Counted from the first letter of the stretch, positions 45,436 through 56,768 are shown. The stretch is DNA of 64,000 bases from Roseovarius litorisediminis (GCF_900172295.1 NZ_FWFL01000001.1:186001-250000), one strand, 5' to 3'. Numbers and translations are program-made. The notes: generated by a model from the letters alone, not told the origin.

Positions 45436-45441
45436 CTGAAC

Positions 45442-46968
45442 ATGTCCAGCCACCAAATCCTTAAGCTTCATGAGACCGACAATATCGCAGTGGCCCTGCG
45501 CCAGATCGAGTCCGACACTGCGTTGGCATCCACCGGCCTCACTGCGGTCGAAAATATCCCGTCAGGCCACAAGGTGGCCATGGAATCCATCGCCGCCGGC
45601 CAAAAAATCACCAAATACGGTCAGATCATAGGGGTCGCCACGCAGGACATTCCCGCCGGCTCCCACATTCATGTGCACAACGTTACGATGGCCAGCTTCG
45701 AGCGCAGCGAGACTTTCGGCTCCAAGGCCCGCGACACGGACATCCTGCCTGTTGCGGACCGGGCGACCTTTGATGGCTACCGCCGTACCACTGGCGCCGT
45801 GGGCACGCGGAATTACGTGGGCATCGTCACATCGGTGAACTGCTCGGCCTCTGCTGCTAAGCTGCTGACCAAGGAAGCCGAACGCTCTGGCTTGTTGGAT
45901 GCCTACCCCGGTGTCGATGGCATCGTGCCCATCGTACACGGCGCCGGGTGTTGTATCGGCACCGATGACGACGCTTTTCGCAAGCTGCAGCGGGCGATCT
46001 GGGGGTATGCCACGCATCCCAATTTCGCATCGGTCCTGATGTTGGGCCTGGGGTGCGAGGCCAACCAAATTCCCTTGATGCTCGAAGCCTATGGCCGCCC
46101 CCAAGATGACAGCTTTCAGTATTACACGCTGCAAAGCGCCGGAGGCACCCGCAAGTCCATCGAAAAGGGTCTGGTCTGGCTCGAAACCGCGTTGCAGAAC
46201 GCCGCAAAGGCGCAGCGCGAACCGATCGACGCTTCGCATCTGAGCGTGGCGCTGCAATGCGGCGGCTCGGATGGTTATTCCGGGATCACGGCGAACCCGG
46301 CCCTTGGCCACGCCGTCGATCTTCTTGTCCGGAACGGCGGTACCGCGGCCCTGGCGGAAACGCCCGAAATCTACGGCGCTGAAAACCTGTTGACGGATCG
46401 CGCCGCAAGTCCCGAGGTCGGCCGTAAGCTGGTCGATCTTCTGGAATGGTGGGAAGACTACGCAGCCAAGCACGGCTCCGAAATGAATAACAATCCGACC
46501 CCGGGCAACAAGATGGGTGGTCTGACCACCATCCTTGAAAAATCGCTTGGCGCAGTCGCGAAGGCCGGCAGCACCAACCTGACCGGCGTTTACGAATACG
46601 GCGAGAGGATCACGGCCAAGGGGCTCGTCTTCGTGGACAGCCCCGGATACGATCCGGTTTCGCTGACAGGAGAGGTCGCGTCGGGCTGCAACATGATCTG
46701 TTTCACTACGGGGCGTGGATCGTGCTACGGCAACAAACCCGTCCCGTCGATCAAGATCGCCTCGAACAGCACCATGTATCATCACATGGTGGACGATATG
46801 GACATCAATTGCGGTACCATAGCCGAGGGTTCGGAAACCGTTGCCGAAGCGGGTGAAAGGATTTTCCGCGCCATTCTCGAAACGGCCTCGGGCAAACAAA
46901 CGAAGTCTGAGCAGCTCGACATCGGCGATGCGGAATTCGCGCCATGGCAAACCTATGCTCAGATGTAG
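45442..46968 (+). CDS. Altronate/galactarate dehydratase family protein (UxaA-like, SAF domain)
   Basis: A 508-residue full-length UxaA/GarD-type dehydratase. An N-terminal SAF domain (about 1-105, GHKVAMESIAAGQKI ... IPAGSHIHVHNV) precedes the iron-dependent core with HGAGCC, LGCE, LQCGGSDGYSG, a DSPGYDP segment and INCGTI. The family dehydrates 2,3-dihydroxy sugar acids to 2-keto-3-deoxy acids. It starts 6 bp after the dehydrogenase stop and ends the operon. Its presence argues that the imported compound, or one of several, is a polyhydroxy acid, which fits poorly with mevalonate alone. Confidence 0.9.
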   Translation: MSSHQILKLHETDNIAVALRQIESDTALASTGLTAVENIPSGHKVAMESIAAGQKITKYGQIIGVATQDIPAGSHIHVHNVTMASFERSETFGSKARDTDILPVADRATFDGYRRTTGAVGTRNYVGIVTSVNCSASAAKLLTKEAERSGLLDAYPGVDGIVPIVHGAGCCIGTDDDAFRKLQRAIWGYATHPNFASVLMLGLGCEANQIPLMLEAYGRPQDDSFQYYTLQSAGGTRKSIEKGLVWLETALQNAAKAQREPIDASHLSVALQCGGSDGYSGITANPALGHAVDLLVRNGGTAALAETPEIYGAENLLTDRAASPEVGRKLVDLLEWWEDYAAKHGSEMNNNPTPGNKMGGLTTILEKSLGAVAKAGSTNLTGVYEYGERITAKGLVFVDSPGYDPVSLTGEVASGCNMICFTTGRGSCYGNKPVPSIKIASNSTMYHHMVDDMDINCGTIAEGSETVAEAGERIFRAILETASGKQTKSEQLDIGDAEFAPWQTYAQM

Positions 46969-47065
46969 GCGCGGCCGGCGAAGGCACCTACACGCTCCAA
47001 GGGATGCCTGAAATCCTTGTGCCGCCCGAACTGAATCGGTAGATTCTCGTTCTGATCGACGGCAT

Positions 47066-47209
47066 ATGAGGCTTCGCAAAAGTTATCTTTTGGACATTGC
47101 TGGTAAGGTTGATGCGGGACAGGATACGATTAGCATGGATCAAGACCTGAAACCTGACGAGATGCTACTCGCGCCAATGTCGGGTGAAGATCGCCGAAAA
47201 CGATTGTAA
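47066..47209 (+). CDS. Small hypothetical ORF (47 residues)
   Basis: An ATG-TAA frame of 47 residues, acidic in the middle and basic at the end (DRRKRL). There is no clear ribosome site and no similarity I recognise. It lies between the end of the catabolic operon and the recombinase remnants; it may be a relic of a longer gene. Confidence 0.2.
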   Translation: MRLRKSYLLDIAGKVDAGQDTISMDQDLKPDEMLLAPMSGEDRRKRL

Positions 47210-47394
47210 ACGGCGCAGACCATCGCGCTCACTGTTGACCCCGGCGACAATGAATGGCGGCTTCCGGTGCGCCAATCTTGTGTGTTTGCACCCTCAGCGA
47301 AGATCGGCTTTCCGCCCTCACTTCGCCATTGTTTTCAACAACTTCGCTGGCCTTTGTCGTGTCACGGGTATGTATGAGGAAACCGTCACCGTAA

Positions 47395-47600
47395 TGCTTT
47401 CATGACCCAAATTCATCGACCACAGCTTTGAGCTGTTCTGTGTGAAACCGTTTGAATGGCTTGAAATTGGTCTACTGCTCAAACTTGAGAATTGCAGCCA
47501 AAACCTTGTCGGTTGTCTTTTCGTCCAGCCCGGCCGCTTGCTCAAGATGAAACACATAGGCCCGTTTAGCGCGCTCGTTTTCCTCAACATGTTTTCTCAT
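47395..47600 (-). pseudogene. Tyrosine recombinase remnant, N-terminal core-binding region with in-frame stop
   Basis: An ATG at 47600 with AGGAGA 8 nt upstream opens MRKHVEENERAKRAYVFHL..., followed by a KTTDKVLAAILKFEQ stretch. A TAG then interrupts the frame, which continues NFKPFKRFHTEQLKA. The two halves together match the SAM-like core-binding domain that begins many site-specific integrases (pattern NER.KR.Y..L..A...D..T.D....A...FE ... F..FH.EQ). The catalytic R-H-R-Y part is missing. It is a second, different integrase relic beside the tRNA-proximal one. Confidence 0.6.
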
Positions 47601-47689
47601 CGTCCTTGTTCTCCTTTTATCCGCTCGATTGGCTTGAATTTCAGGCTGTTTGACAGCCCCCTGAAAGTGTTGTTTTGAGAAGGGCTTGA

Positions 47690-47840
47690 GGGGTTCGAAT
47701 AGGTCCTTAACCACCACCCGCGCGATCCAGCGCCGCGCGCCCGACGGGTCCACAACCAGATAAAGCCCGCTGCCGTCTCCATGCCGGCCGGGACCGAGAT
47801 TCTCCACCAGCCTCTTTGTCAGCTTTCCAGACAGGGCCAT
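47690..47840 (-). pseudogene. Prophage-type integrase N-terminal remnant (DUF4102)
   Basis: From an ATG at 47840 the frame reads MALSGKLTKRLVENLGPG, then HGDGSGLYLVVDPSGARRW, the start of tRNA-targeting phage integrases (DUF4102 arm-binding domain). After about 50 residues the similarity stops, and the frame runs on into unrelated sequence and the next remnant. The core-binding and catalytic domains are gone. It sits 147 bp from the 3' end of tRNA-Ser, the usual place of an island integrase. Confidence 0.7.
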
Positions 47841-47986
47841 GTCAAATACCACATTCCATACCACTCAAGGTAAAAATACGGACCCTATCGAAGAAAGCCA
47901 GCGCAATCGGAAAACGCAAGGAAGCCAATAAAACAAAGAAAAAGGCTGCCCATGGCAACCTAATCAATTCGCGGAAAATGTGGTAA

Positions 47987-48076
47987 TGGCGGAGAGACAG
48001 GGATTCGAACCCTGGGTAGGCTTGCACCCACAACGGTTTTCGAGACCGCCCCGTTCGACCACTCCGGCACCTCTCC
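47987..48076 (-). tRNA. tRNA-Ser (anticodon CGA)
   Basis: A 90-nt type II tRNA with encoded CCA (47987-47989). The acceptor GGAGAGG (48070-48076) pairs with the 3' strand up to a wobble. The T-arm GGTTCGAATCC is intact, a long variable arm is present, and the anticodon loop CTCGAAA gives anticodon CGA (reads UCG). Its 3' end faces the integrase remnants and the catabolic cluster, so it is the probable attachment site of the island. I found no second copy of its 3' end at the left junction. Confidence 0.95.
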
Positions 48077-48195
48077 GCGGGGGTCTGGAGGGTGCGTTTA
48101 ATTGCCTTTGTCTGGCGAGACAAGGGGCTTTTGCATTGTTTGGCCAGAGATTTTGCCTAGGTTGATGGTGAACCGCTATCTGGAAAGGACTGATT

Positions 48196-49053
48196 TTGAT
48201 CCCTCGGCCCAATTTCATTAAGCTGCACAGGCTGCCTGCCCTGGCGGTGTTTGCCTTGTTGATCGTTTTTCTGACGGTGACCCAAAGTCGGGCAGCTGAC
48301 CGGGACCGGTTGCAGGCCTTTCTGAAGGTCACCGGCTTTGACGTGGCGCTGGACAGTATCGCGCTGGCTGCTGCCGATGCGCCAGAAATGCTTGGCATGT
48401 CGGCCAGCGATTTCGGCAGCGAATGGACGCGAGTCGCAGATGAGGTATTTGATACGGCTAAAATGCAGGGCATAGCGCTGGATATTCTTGAGCAGACGCT
48501 AAGCGACGAGATGCTGACCCATGCGGCCGAGTTTTATGCTTCACCGTTGGGGCAGCGCCTGGTCGAGGTCGAAAATGCCTCGCATATGGTTGACGATGAC
48601 GCGGCCAAACGGGCGACCGGCGAAGAACTGGTGGCCAGGGATGTCGCCGAAGGAAACCCGCGCGTGGGCATTTTGCGGGCCATGACGGCAGCCATTGATG
48701 CCTCGGACAGTTCGGTGCGGGCAGTGCAGGAAATTCAGGTGAGGTTTTTGATGGCGGCGTCAAACGCCGGTGTGCTGGAGCAGGAACTGGACGAAGGCAT
48801 GTTGCGCGCCCTGATGAAAGAAAGCGAATCCGACTTGCGACTGAGCATGCAACGCGCCAGCCTGGCAGGTGCGGCCTATACCTATCAGGATCTCTCGGAT
48901 GACGACCTGCAGGCCTATGTGGACGCGTTGGAGCATCCGACGATGCAGGTTGTTTATGAATTGATGAACGCGGTGCAATACGAGGTTATGGCCAACCGGT
49001 TTGAGGTTCTCGCTGCGCGCATGGCCGAATTGCACCCGGGGCAGGAGCTTTGA
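48196..49053 (+). CDS. DUF2059 domain-containing exported protein (first of a tandem pair)
   Basis: A 285-residue protein starting at TTG 48196, supported by AGGA 6 nt upstream. An N-terminal hydrophobic segment with a likely signal-peptidase site (TQSRA/AD, about residue 35) exports it. Two helical DUF2059-like units are visible: one around EMLTHAAEFYASPLGQRLVEVE and a second around DLQAYVDALEHPTMQVVYELMN. The function of the family is unknown. Its stop overlaps the start of a similar downstream gene (TGATG). Confidence 0.8.
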   Translation: MIPRPNFIKLHRLPALAVFALLIVFLTVTQSRAADRDRLQAFLKVTGFDVALDSIALAAADAPEMLGMSASDFGSEWTRVADEVFDTAKMQGIALDILEQTLSDEMLTHAAEFYASPLGQRLVEVENASHMVDDDAAKRATGEELVARDVAEGNPRVGILRAMTAAIDASDSSVRAVQEIQVRFLMAASNAGVLEQELDEGMLRALMKESESDLRLSMQRASLAGAAYTYQDLSDDDLQAYVDALEHPTMQVVYELMNAVQYEVMANRFEVLAARMAELHPGQEL

Positions 49054-49883
49054 TGGGGGCGGTGTCCAGGGGTGGTTTGTTGGGGCTTGGCCTTGCCGTG
49101 ATGTTGGCCGGCCCGGTTATGGCTGATCAGGAAAAGGACCTGGCGCGCCTGATGGAAGCGATGGATTTCAAGGAAACGGTGAGTATCCTTCAACAAGAAG
49201 GCCTGCGCTACGGCACCGAAGTGGCAATCGACATGTTGCCGGATGCAGACCCGGACAGCTGGCGGCTGACCGTGGGACGTGTTTACGACACTGACAGGAT
49301 GTATGCCCTGCTTGCTGAAGAGTTTCACGATGCGCTGCGCGAAACCGATCTAACCACGCTTTTGGATTTTTACACTTCAGAGGGCGGGCAGGAGGTTGTG
49401 ACGCTGGAGCTGGCCGCACGTCGCGCCTTTCTGGATCGCGATATCGAAACGGCGGCACAGACCAGATATGAGGTGATGCAGGGCGAGGGGGCGCCCATTC
49501 TGGATCAGATCGACCGGATGATTGCCGACAGCGACCTGATTGAAATGAATGTGGTGGGGGCACTTAACTCGAACCTGATGTTTTATCGCGGTCTGAATGA
49601 CGGCGGCGCGCTGGATATGGCCGAGGACGAGATGCTGTCGGATGTCTGGGCCCAGGAAGAGGATATCCGGGCCGAGTCGGATCGGTGGCTGCATGGCTTT
49701 TTGCTGATGGCGTACCAGCCGGTAGAGAGCGACCTTCTGGAAGACTACATAGCGCTTTACCGCAGCCCTGCAGGGCGCGATCTGAACCGGGCCCTGTTTC
49801 AGGCCTTTGATAGAATGTATGAGCAGATATCGTATCTTCTGGGGCAGGCCGTGGCGCAGAATATGCTGAGTGAAAAGCTTTGA
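49053..49883 (+). CDS. DUF2059-like exported protein (second of a tandem pair)
   Basis: A 276-residue protein from ATG 49053; a TTG at 49050 is possible. The signal peptide runs to about residue 24 (AGPVMA). It has two weak DUF2059-type units, LLDFYTSEGGQEVVTLELAAR and LEDYIALYRSPAGRDLNRAL, mirroring the upstream protein. The FY.S..G..... pattern is shared, so the two genes probably arose by duplication. The one-base overlap suggests coupled translation and possibly a heteromer. Confidence 0.78.
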   Translation: MGAVSRGGLLGLGLAVMLAGPVMADQEKDLARLMEAMDFKETVSILQQEGLRYGTEVAIDMLPDADPDSWRLTVGRVYDTDRMYALLAEEFHDALRETDLTTLLDFYTSEGGQEVVTLELAARRAFLDRDIETAAQTRYEVMQGEGAPILDQIDRMIADSDLIEMNVVGALNSNLMFYRGLNDGGALDMAEDEMLSDVWAQEEDIRAESDRWLHGFLLMAYQPVESDLLEDYIALYRSPAGRDLNRALFQAFDRMYEQISYLLGQAVAQNMLSEKL

Positions 49884-49915
49884 CATCTGCTGCAGAGTTA
49901 ACCGGCAATACCCCC

Positions 49916-49974
49916 TTGACTTTTGACCCGTGACCTTGAATAAGCGCGCATCCCGGCAGGGTGATCTTGCCGGG
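49916..49974 (+). promoter_or_regulatory. rplU promoter-like element and leader hairpin
   Basis: TTGACT at 49916-49921, with an AT-rich -10-like stretch (TGAATA/AATAAG) 15-17 bp on, is the best promoter seen upstream of rplU. It is followed by a CCCGGCA-N9-TGCCGGG hairpin (49952-49974) and a GATTTTATTT tail. That stem with a T-rich run is terminator-like and could attenuate the rplU-rpmA transcript in a leader of about 100 nt. Confidence 0.5.
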
Positions 49975-50080
49975 GATTTTATTTGAATGACGCCCCAGCG
50001 GCGCGCAGTTCGAGGTGGCCGATCCGGCCGAAAACACCCGCAAGGGGACCACAGAGCGCGGAAATGAAAAGGAAATGCAC

Positions 50081-50743
50081 ATGTTTGCGGTCCTCAAGAC
50101 CGGTGGCAAGCAATACAAGGTGTCCTCGGGTGACATGCTTCGTGTTGAGAAACTTGCAGCAGATGCCGGTGAAAAAGTACAATTCAACGAGATTCTGATG
50201 CTGGGCGGTGACAAGCCGGTCGTTGGCGCGCCTCTGGTGGACGGTGCCGCCGTTCAGGCCGAGGTTGTTGACCAGATCAAAGGCGACAAGGTGATCCATT
50301 TTGTCAAACGCCGTCGTAAGCATTCCAGCAAGCGGACCAAAGGCCATCGTCAACAGTTGACGCTGCTGCGCGTGACCGAAATTCTGGAAAAAGGCGCTGA
50401 CAAGTCGGGCGTCAAGGCGGCCATGGGTGCCGGTTCGGTTTCGGCTGTGGCTGTAACGGCGGCTGCAAAGCCAGCCAAGAAAGCCGAGAAAAAGGCTGAA
50501 GCCAAAAAAGAAGCCCCCAAGAAGGCCGCCAAGGCCGCTGCGGGTGGTGATGATCTGAAACAGCTTAGCGGTGTTGGCCCTGCGCTGGAGAAGAAGCTGC
50601 ACGAGGCTGGCGTTACCACCTTTGCCCAAATCGCGGCATGGACGGATGCGGACGTTGCTGATATGGACGAGAAATTGTCGTTCAAAGGTCGGATCGAGCG
50701 TGAAGGCTGGATCGAACAGGCCAAAGAACTGGCTAAAGGCTAA
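50081..50743 (+). CDS. rplU: 50S ribosomal protein L21 with C-terminal helix-hairpin-helix extension
   Basis: About 220 residues; ordinary L21 is about 103. Residues 1-102 are L21 ([13 protein letters not shown] at the start, the [19 protein letters not shown]-binding segment). Then comes an Ala/Lys-rich linker (about 130-170) and a C-terminal helix-hairpin-helix-like domain ([22 protein letters not shown] ... AKEL). This extension is seen in other Rhodobacterales L21 proteins. The start at 50081 has AAGGAAA upstream; ATG 50075 is a near alternative. It is followed 11 bp on by rpmA. Confidence 0.95.
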   Translation: MFAVLKTGGKQYKVSSGDMLRVEKLAADAGEKVQFNEILMLGGDKPVVGAPLVDGAAVQAEVVDQIKGDKVIHFVKRRRKHSSKRTKGHRQQLTLLRVTEILEKGADKSGVKAAMGAGSVSAVAVTAAAKPAKKAEKKAEAKKEAPKKAAKAAAGGDDLKQLSGVGPALEKKLHEAGVTTFAQIAAWTDADVADMDEKLSFKGRIEREGWIEQAKELAKG

Positions 50744-50754
50744 GGAGAGACCAA

Positions 50755-51024
50755 ATGGCACATAAAAAAGCAGGCGGTTCATCCCGTAACGGTCGCGACT
50801 CGGCGGGTCGTCGTCTTGGCGTTAAAAAATACGGCGGCGAAGCTGTGGTTCCGGGCAATATTGTTGTGCGTCAGCGCGGCAATAAGTTCTGGCCGGGTCA
50901 GGGCGTTGGCGAAGGCAAGGATCACACAATCTTTGCCACGGTCGAAGGCGCGGTGAAATTCCACAAAGGCCTCAAAGGCCGCACCTTTATTTCGGTTCTG
51001 CCAGTGGCGGAGGCCGCTGAATAA
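50755..51024 (+). CDS. rpmA: 50S ribosomal protein L27
   Basis: An 89-residue L27 with the standard start [15 protein letters not shown], whose N-terminal tail reaches the peptidyl-transferase centre. [19 protein letters not shown] and the GRTFISVLP end are conserved. It directly follows rplU as in most bacteria. AAGGAGAG lies 6 nt upstream. Confidence 0.97.
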   Translation: MAHKKAGGSSRNGRDSAGRRLGVKKYGGEAVVPGNIVVRQRGNKFWPGQGVGEGKDHTIFATVEGAVKFHKGLKGRTFISVLPVAEAAE

Positions 51025-51103
51025 GCCGACCTTAAGGTTTTTAGAACATCAGGGGATCGGCGATACCGCCGGTCCCTTTTCTTTTGCGCAGGAGGCAACC
51101 GAT

Positions 51104-51709
51104 ATGGGTGTTGCCGTGATCAGTTTTCTGGCGTTTGGCGCGTCCCAGGTCGGCACACCGGGGCCGGCCAACATGGTGTTGCTGGCCACTGGCGCGCGGT
51201 TTGGCTTTCGTGCCGCGCTGCCGTTTGTGGCAGGTGTCGCACTTGGCAAGCAGTTGATCATCTGGCCGATCGGTTTTGGCTTGATGGAACTGGCCGCACA
51301 GGCCCCGGGAGTGTTTGCCGCGCTGAGGTGGGTATCGGCGGCCTACATCTGCTGGCTGGCGTGGAAGGTGGCGCATCTGCGACTGGGCGGTAATGGTTCG
51401 GTTGAAGCTGCACCGGGATTTTTGGCCGGGCTGATCGTGCATCCACTCAATCCCAAAGCCTGGGCGATGATTGTAACGGGATTTACCAATTTCGTGACAC
51501 CGGGCACCCCGGCCTTGTACGCAACCGCCTGGATTGCCATTTGTTTGTTTGGCTTGCAGGCCATTCTTCACCCGATCTGGACTTTTGGAGGAGACCGGAT
51601 CGCGCAGACCGTGGCCGGAACAGCAACTGAGAAATACCTGATGTGGGCCTTGGCGGCATTGACCGTTGTCTCGGTTCTATTCGTGCTCTTTGGAGGAGGA
51701 CGCCGATGA
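51104..51709 (+). CDS. LysE/RhtB-family amino acid exporter
   Basis: A 201-residue inner-membrane protein with about six transmembrane segments. The family opening GTPGPANMVLLATGARFG and the central GLIVHPLNPKAWAMI are LysE/RhtB marks. The exported amino acid is unknown. AGGAGG lies 5 nt before the ATG, and its stop overlaps the following acetyltransferase gene (ATGA). Confidence 0.88.
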   Translation: MGVAVISFLAFGASQVGTPGPANMVLLATGARFGFRAALPFVAGVALGKQLIIWPIGFGLMELAAQAPGVFAALRWVSAAYICWLAWKVAHLRLGGNGSVEAAPGFLAGLIVHPLNPKAWAMIVTGFTNFVTPGTPALYATAWIAICLFGLQAILHPIWTFGGDRIAQTVAGTATEKYLMWALAALTVVSVLFVLFGGGRR

Positions 51710-52245
51710 AACTGGAAACCATCATCAACCAGCCCGTGATCGAGGTCGAACGTTTCGACCTGCGGCCACTGCGCCCGTCGGATGTAGGCCTGATCGCGAT
51801 GAATCTCAGCGATCCGCGTGTGGCGCTGAACACCAGCTCAATTCCGCACCCGATGCCGCCCGGCATGGTAGAGGCAATGATCGCCCGCGCGCAGGCCGAA
51901 GACCGGATCGAGGATTTCTGGGCGATGGATGGCATCAAATCGGGCGCGCCCGAGGTGATGGGTGTAATCAGCCTGGTGCGGCTTAACCGGGAGCAGTCCG
52001 AGGTGGGGTATTGGGTGGCCCCGGCGTTCTGGAACAGCGGTGTGGCCTCGGAGGCCGTTGAGGCACTGATGGCGGCCAATCCGCAGAACTGCCGGACTAT
52101 ATTTGCCAGTGTGTTCCAGGATAACGCGGCTTCGGCGCGGGTGCTGACCAATTGCGGCTTTCAATACCTTGGAGATGCCGAGAGTTTCTCGGTCGCGCGC
52201 AATGCCAAGGTGCCCACCTGGACCTACAGCCTGAAACGGGACTAA
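51706..52245 (+). CDS. GNAT-family N-acetyltransferase (RimJ-like)
   Basis: A 179-residue acetyltransferase from ATG 51706, with GGAGGA 5 nt upstream. The frame continues further back inside lysE. It has RFDLRPLRPSD at the N-terminus, the acetyl-CoA motif region EVGYWVAPAFWNSGVASEAVEAL, and VFQDNAASARVLTNCGF, which is typical of RimJ/RimL-type enzymes. The acceptor is unknown. Translation is coupled to the LysE-type exporter, suggesting related control. Confidence 0.88.
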   Translation: MKLETIINQPVIEVERFDLRPLRPSDVGLIAMNLSDPRVALNTSSIPHPMPPGMVEAMIARAQAEDRIEDFWAMDGIKSGAPEVMGVISLVRLNREQSEVGYWVAPAFWNSGVASEAVEALMAANPQNCRTIFASVFQDNAASARVLTNCGFQYLGDAESFSVARNAKVPTWTYSLKRD

Positions 52246-52249
52246 ACCA

Positions 52250-54649
<2,400 letters not shown>

Positions 54650-54695
54650 TGCCTGTTAATGATACTCTGCGCCAGATTTTGCAGGATTGGATGCG

Positions 54696-55961
54696 ATGAA
54701 AGATCTTGAAAATATCCCCGCCCTGATGGCCGACATCGGAGCCCGCGCCAAAGCAGCGGCAGCAAAGCTGGCTGTGGCCACGGCTGAAGCCAAGAAAGAT
54801 GCGCTTTTGGCGGCGGCTGATGCAGTGTGGGACGACCGCGCAGTGATCCTTGAGGCGAACGAGAAAGATCTTGAGTTCGGCCGTGAAAAAGGCCTGTCGG
54901 ATGCAATGATGGATCGGCTGACGCTGGACGAAGGCCGCATTCAGGGGATAGTGGACGGGCTGCGCGCCGTTGCCGGGCAGAATGACCCGGTGGGCGAAGT
55001 TTTGGCCGAATGGGACATGGAAAGCGGGTTGCATATCCGCCGTGTGCGTACTCCTTTGGGGGTGATCGGCGTGATCTACGAAAGCCGTCCGAACGTGACC
55101 GCGGATGCTGGTGCGCTTTGTCTGAAATCGGGCAATGCCGTGATTTTGCGCGGCGGGTCCGAAAGCTTTCATTCCTCTACGGCGATTCATGCCTGCCTGA
55201 TCAAAGGGTTGCAGGCAGCAGGCCTGCCTGCGGATGCAATCCAGCTGGTGCCGACCCGTGATCGGGCTGCGGTGCAGGCGCTGCTGACCATGACGGACAC
55301 TGTGGATGTGATCGTGCCGCGGGGCGGCAAAGAGCTGGTAGGGCTGGTCCAGCGCGAGGCGCGGGTGCCGGTTTTTGCCCATCTTGAAGGCATTGTTCAT
55401 ATTTACATTGATAAAGAGGCCGACCCGGAAAAGGCTTTGCGCGTGGTGATGAACGCGAAAACCCGGCGCACCGGCATATGTGGTGCCGCCGAATGCCTGT
55501 TGATCCACCGCGACGTGGTCAGCACCATCGGGCAAGGGGTGATAAAGGCGCTGCTGGATGCAGGGGTTGAGGTGCGTGCGGATGCCACACTCAAGATGAT
55601 CGAAGGCACAATTCAGGCCAACGATCAGGACTGGGGCCGTGAATTTCTGGACAGCATCATTGCCGCAAAGGTGGTGGATGACATCGACGCCGCGATTGCG
55701 CATATCCGAAAGTATGGATCGAACCACACTGACTGCATCATTACCGAGGATGACAGTGCCGCGAATACCTTTTTTGCAAGGCTGGACAGTGCAATTCTGA
55801 TGCGTAATGCCTCAACCCAGTTTGCTGATGGGGGTGAGTTTGGCATGGGCGCCGAGATTGGCATTGCCACGGGCAAGATGCATGCTCGCGGCCCTGTCGG
55901 TGCGGCGCAACTGACCAGTTTCAAATATCTGGTCGAAGGCGATGGTGCGATCCGCAGTTAG
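54696..55961 (+). CDS. proA: Glutamate-5-semialdehyde dehydrogenase
   Basis: A 421-residue gamma-glutamyl phosphate reductase of the aldehyde dehydrogenase fold. The catalytic Cys lies in [35 protein letters not shown] is the cofactor-binding block and SSTAIHACL follows. ATG 54696 is in frame; another ATG at 54691 is not. It makes glutamate semialdehyde, which cyclises to pyrroline-5-carboxylate. Its 3' end overlaps the convergent chpT stop by four bases. Confidence 0.95.
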   Translation: MKDLENIPALMADIGARAKAAAAKLAVATAEAKKDALLAAADAVWDDRAVILEANEKDLEFGREKGLSDAMMDRLTLDEGRIQGIVDGLRAVAGQNDPVGEVLAEWDMESGLHIRRVRTPLGVIGVIYESRPNVTADAGALCLKSGNAVILRGGSESFHSSTAIHACLIKGLQAAGLPADAIQLVPTRDRAAVQALLTMTDTVDVIVPRGGKELVGLVQREARVPVFAHLEGIVHIYIDKEADPEKALRVVMNAKTRRTGICGAAECLLIHRDVVSTIGQGVIKALLDAGVEVRADATLKMIEGTIQANDQDWGREFLDSIIAAKVVDDIDAAIAHIRKYGSNHTDCIITEDDSAANTFFARLDSAILMRNASTQFADGGEFGMGAEIGIATGKMHARGPVGAAQLTSFKYLVEGDGAIRS

Positions 55962-56557
55962 AACAGGATACGCGCCCCGGACGGTGAAATATCATAGTGG
56001 CAGTGGCGCCCTATTTCGTTCAGCACCGCCGGTAGCAGGATGAACTGCACATGCGCCGGGGCTATTTCCCTTGGGGCATCATATCCCTTGAGCGCCGCCC
56101 AAAGTGCCGGGTCAGCCTTGAGGCGATCGCCGGTGGCGGTAATGATCCATTGTCCGTCAGACTCGGATATAGTCAGCGTTCCGCCAAAGGGAATCGCTTG
56201 TTCTGCGCATAAGATGCTTAATACCGCAGCCTGGGCGACGCGGCGCAGAAGATCACCCGTCGGCATCCAGTTGACGACGATGCGACCATCGGAATAGACG
56301 CCTTTGAGGAAATCTCTTATTTCCTGGGATCCTGTGGTCTGATCCGCAGACGCCAGCCCAAAGGCCATGCGAAACAGTCTGATCCGGGCGTTGGCATTGG
56401 CGGCGCTGTCATTGACCAGAGTCATTTCCGGACAATCAGTAGTTCCTGATAAAGCCAGTAATTCCAATCCGTTGGTCACGGCACCGATGGGGCTGATCAG
56501 ATCGTGGCAAATACGAGACCCTATCAGCGCGGCCAGGTTATGGCTATGGTAGGTCAA
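55958..56557 (-). CDS. chpT: Histidine phosphotransferase ChpT
   Basis: A 199-residue protein with the ChpT fold: a dimerising DHp-like helical hairpin with the phospho-accepting H18 in [21 protein letters not shown], then a degenerate ATPase-like domain without nucleotide-binding boxes. In alphaproteobacteria it passes phosphate from the CckA kinase to CtrA and CpdR; in the Roseobacter group this relay governs motility and related traits rather than viability. It is the only gene on this strand here, convergent with proA. Confidence 0.92.
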   Translation of the reverse strand: MTYHSHNLAALIGSRICHDLISPIGAVTNGLELLALSGTTDCPEMTLVNDSAANANARIRLFRMAFGLASADQTTGSQEIRDFLKGVYSDGRIVVNWMPTGDLLRRVAQAAVLSILCAEQAIPFGGTLTISESDGQWIITATGDRLKADPALWAALKGYDAPREIAPAHVQFILLPAVLNEIGRHCHYDISPSGARILF

Positions 56558-56585
56558 GCTAATTTCTCCAAATTAAGGAACGGAC

Positions 56586-56768
56586 ATGGTGGGGCTGAAC
56601 GCGATTTTGGAACCTGGAATGCTGGTTCGGCATCCTGACCGTCCCGATTGGGGTGTTGGGCAGGTGCAGTCAAATATCTCAGGCAAGGTAACCGTTAACT
56701 TTCGCGAACAGGGCAAAGTTGTCATCGAGAGCGCCCGGATTGATTTGATACCCGTTATTGATCCCTGA
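56586..56768 (+). CDS. DUF3553 domain-containing protein
   Basis: A 60-residue protein. MLVRHPDRPDWGVGQVQS and a beta-rich end (TVNFREQGKVVI, then DLIPV) match the DUF3553 family, a small SH3/KOW-like barrel also found at the C-terminus of some UvrD-like helicases. The role is unknown. AAGGAA lies 6 nt before the ATG. It is divergent from chpT and 120 bp upstream of olsB. Confidence 0.85.
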   Translation: MVGLNAILEPGMLVRHPDRPDWGVGQVQSNISGKVTVNFREQGKVVIESARIDLIPVIDP

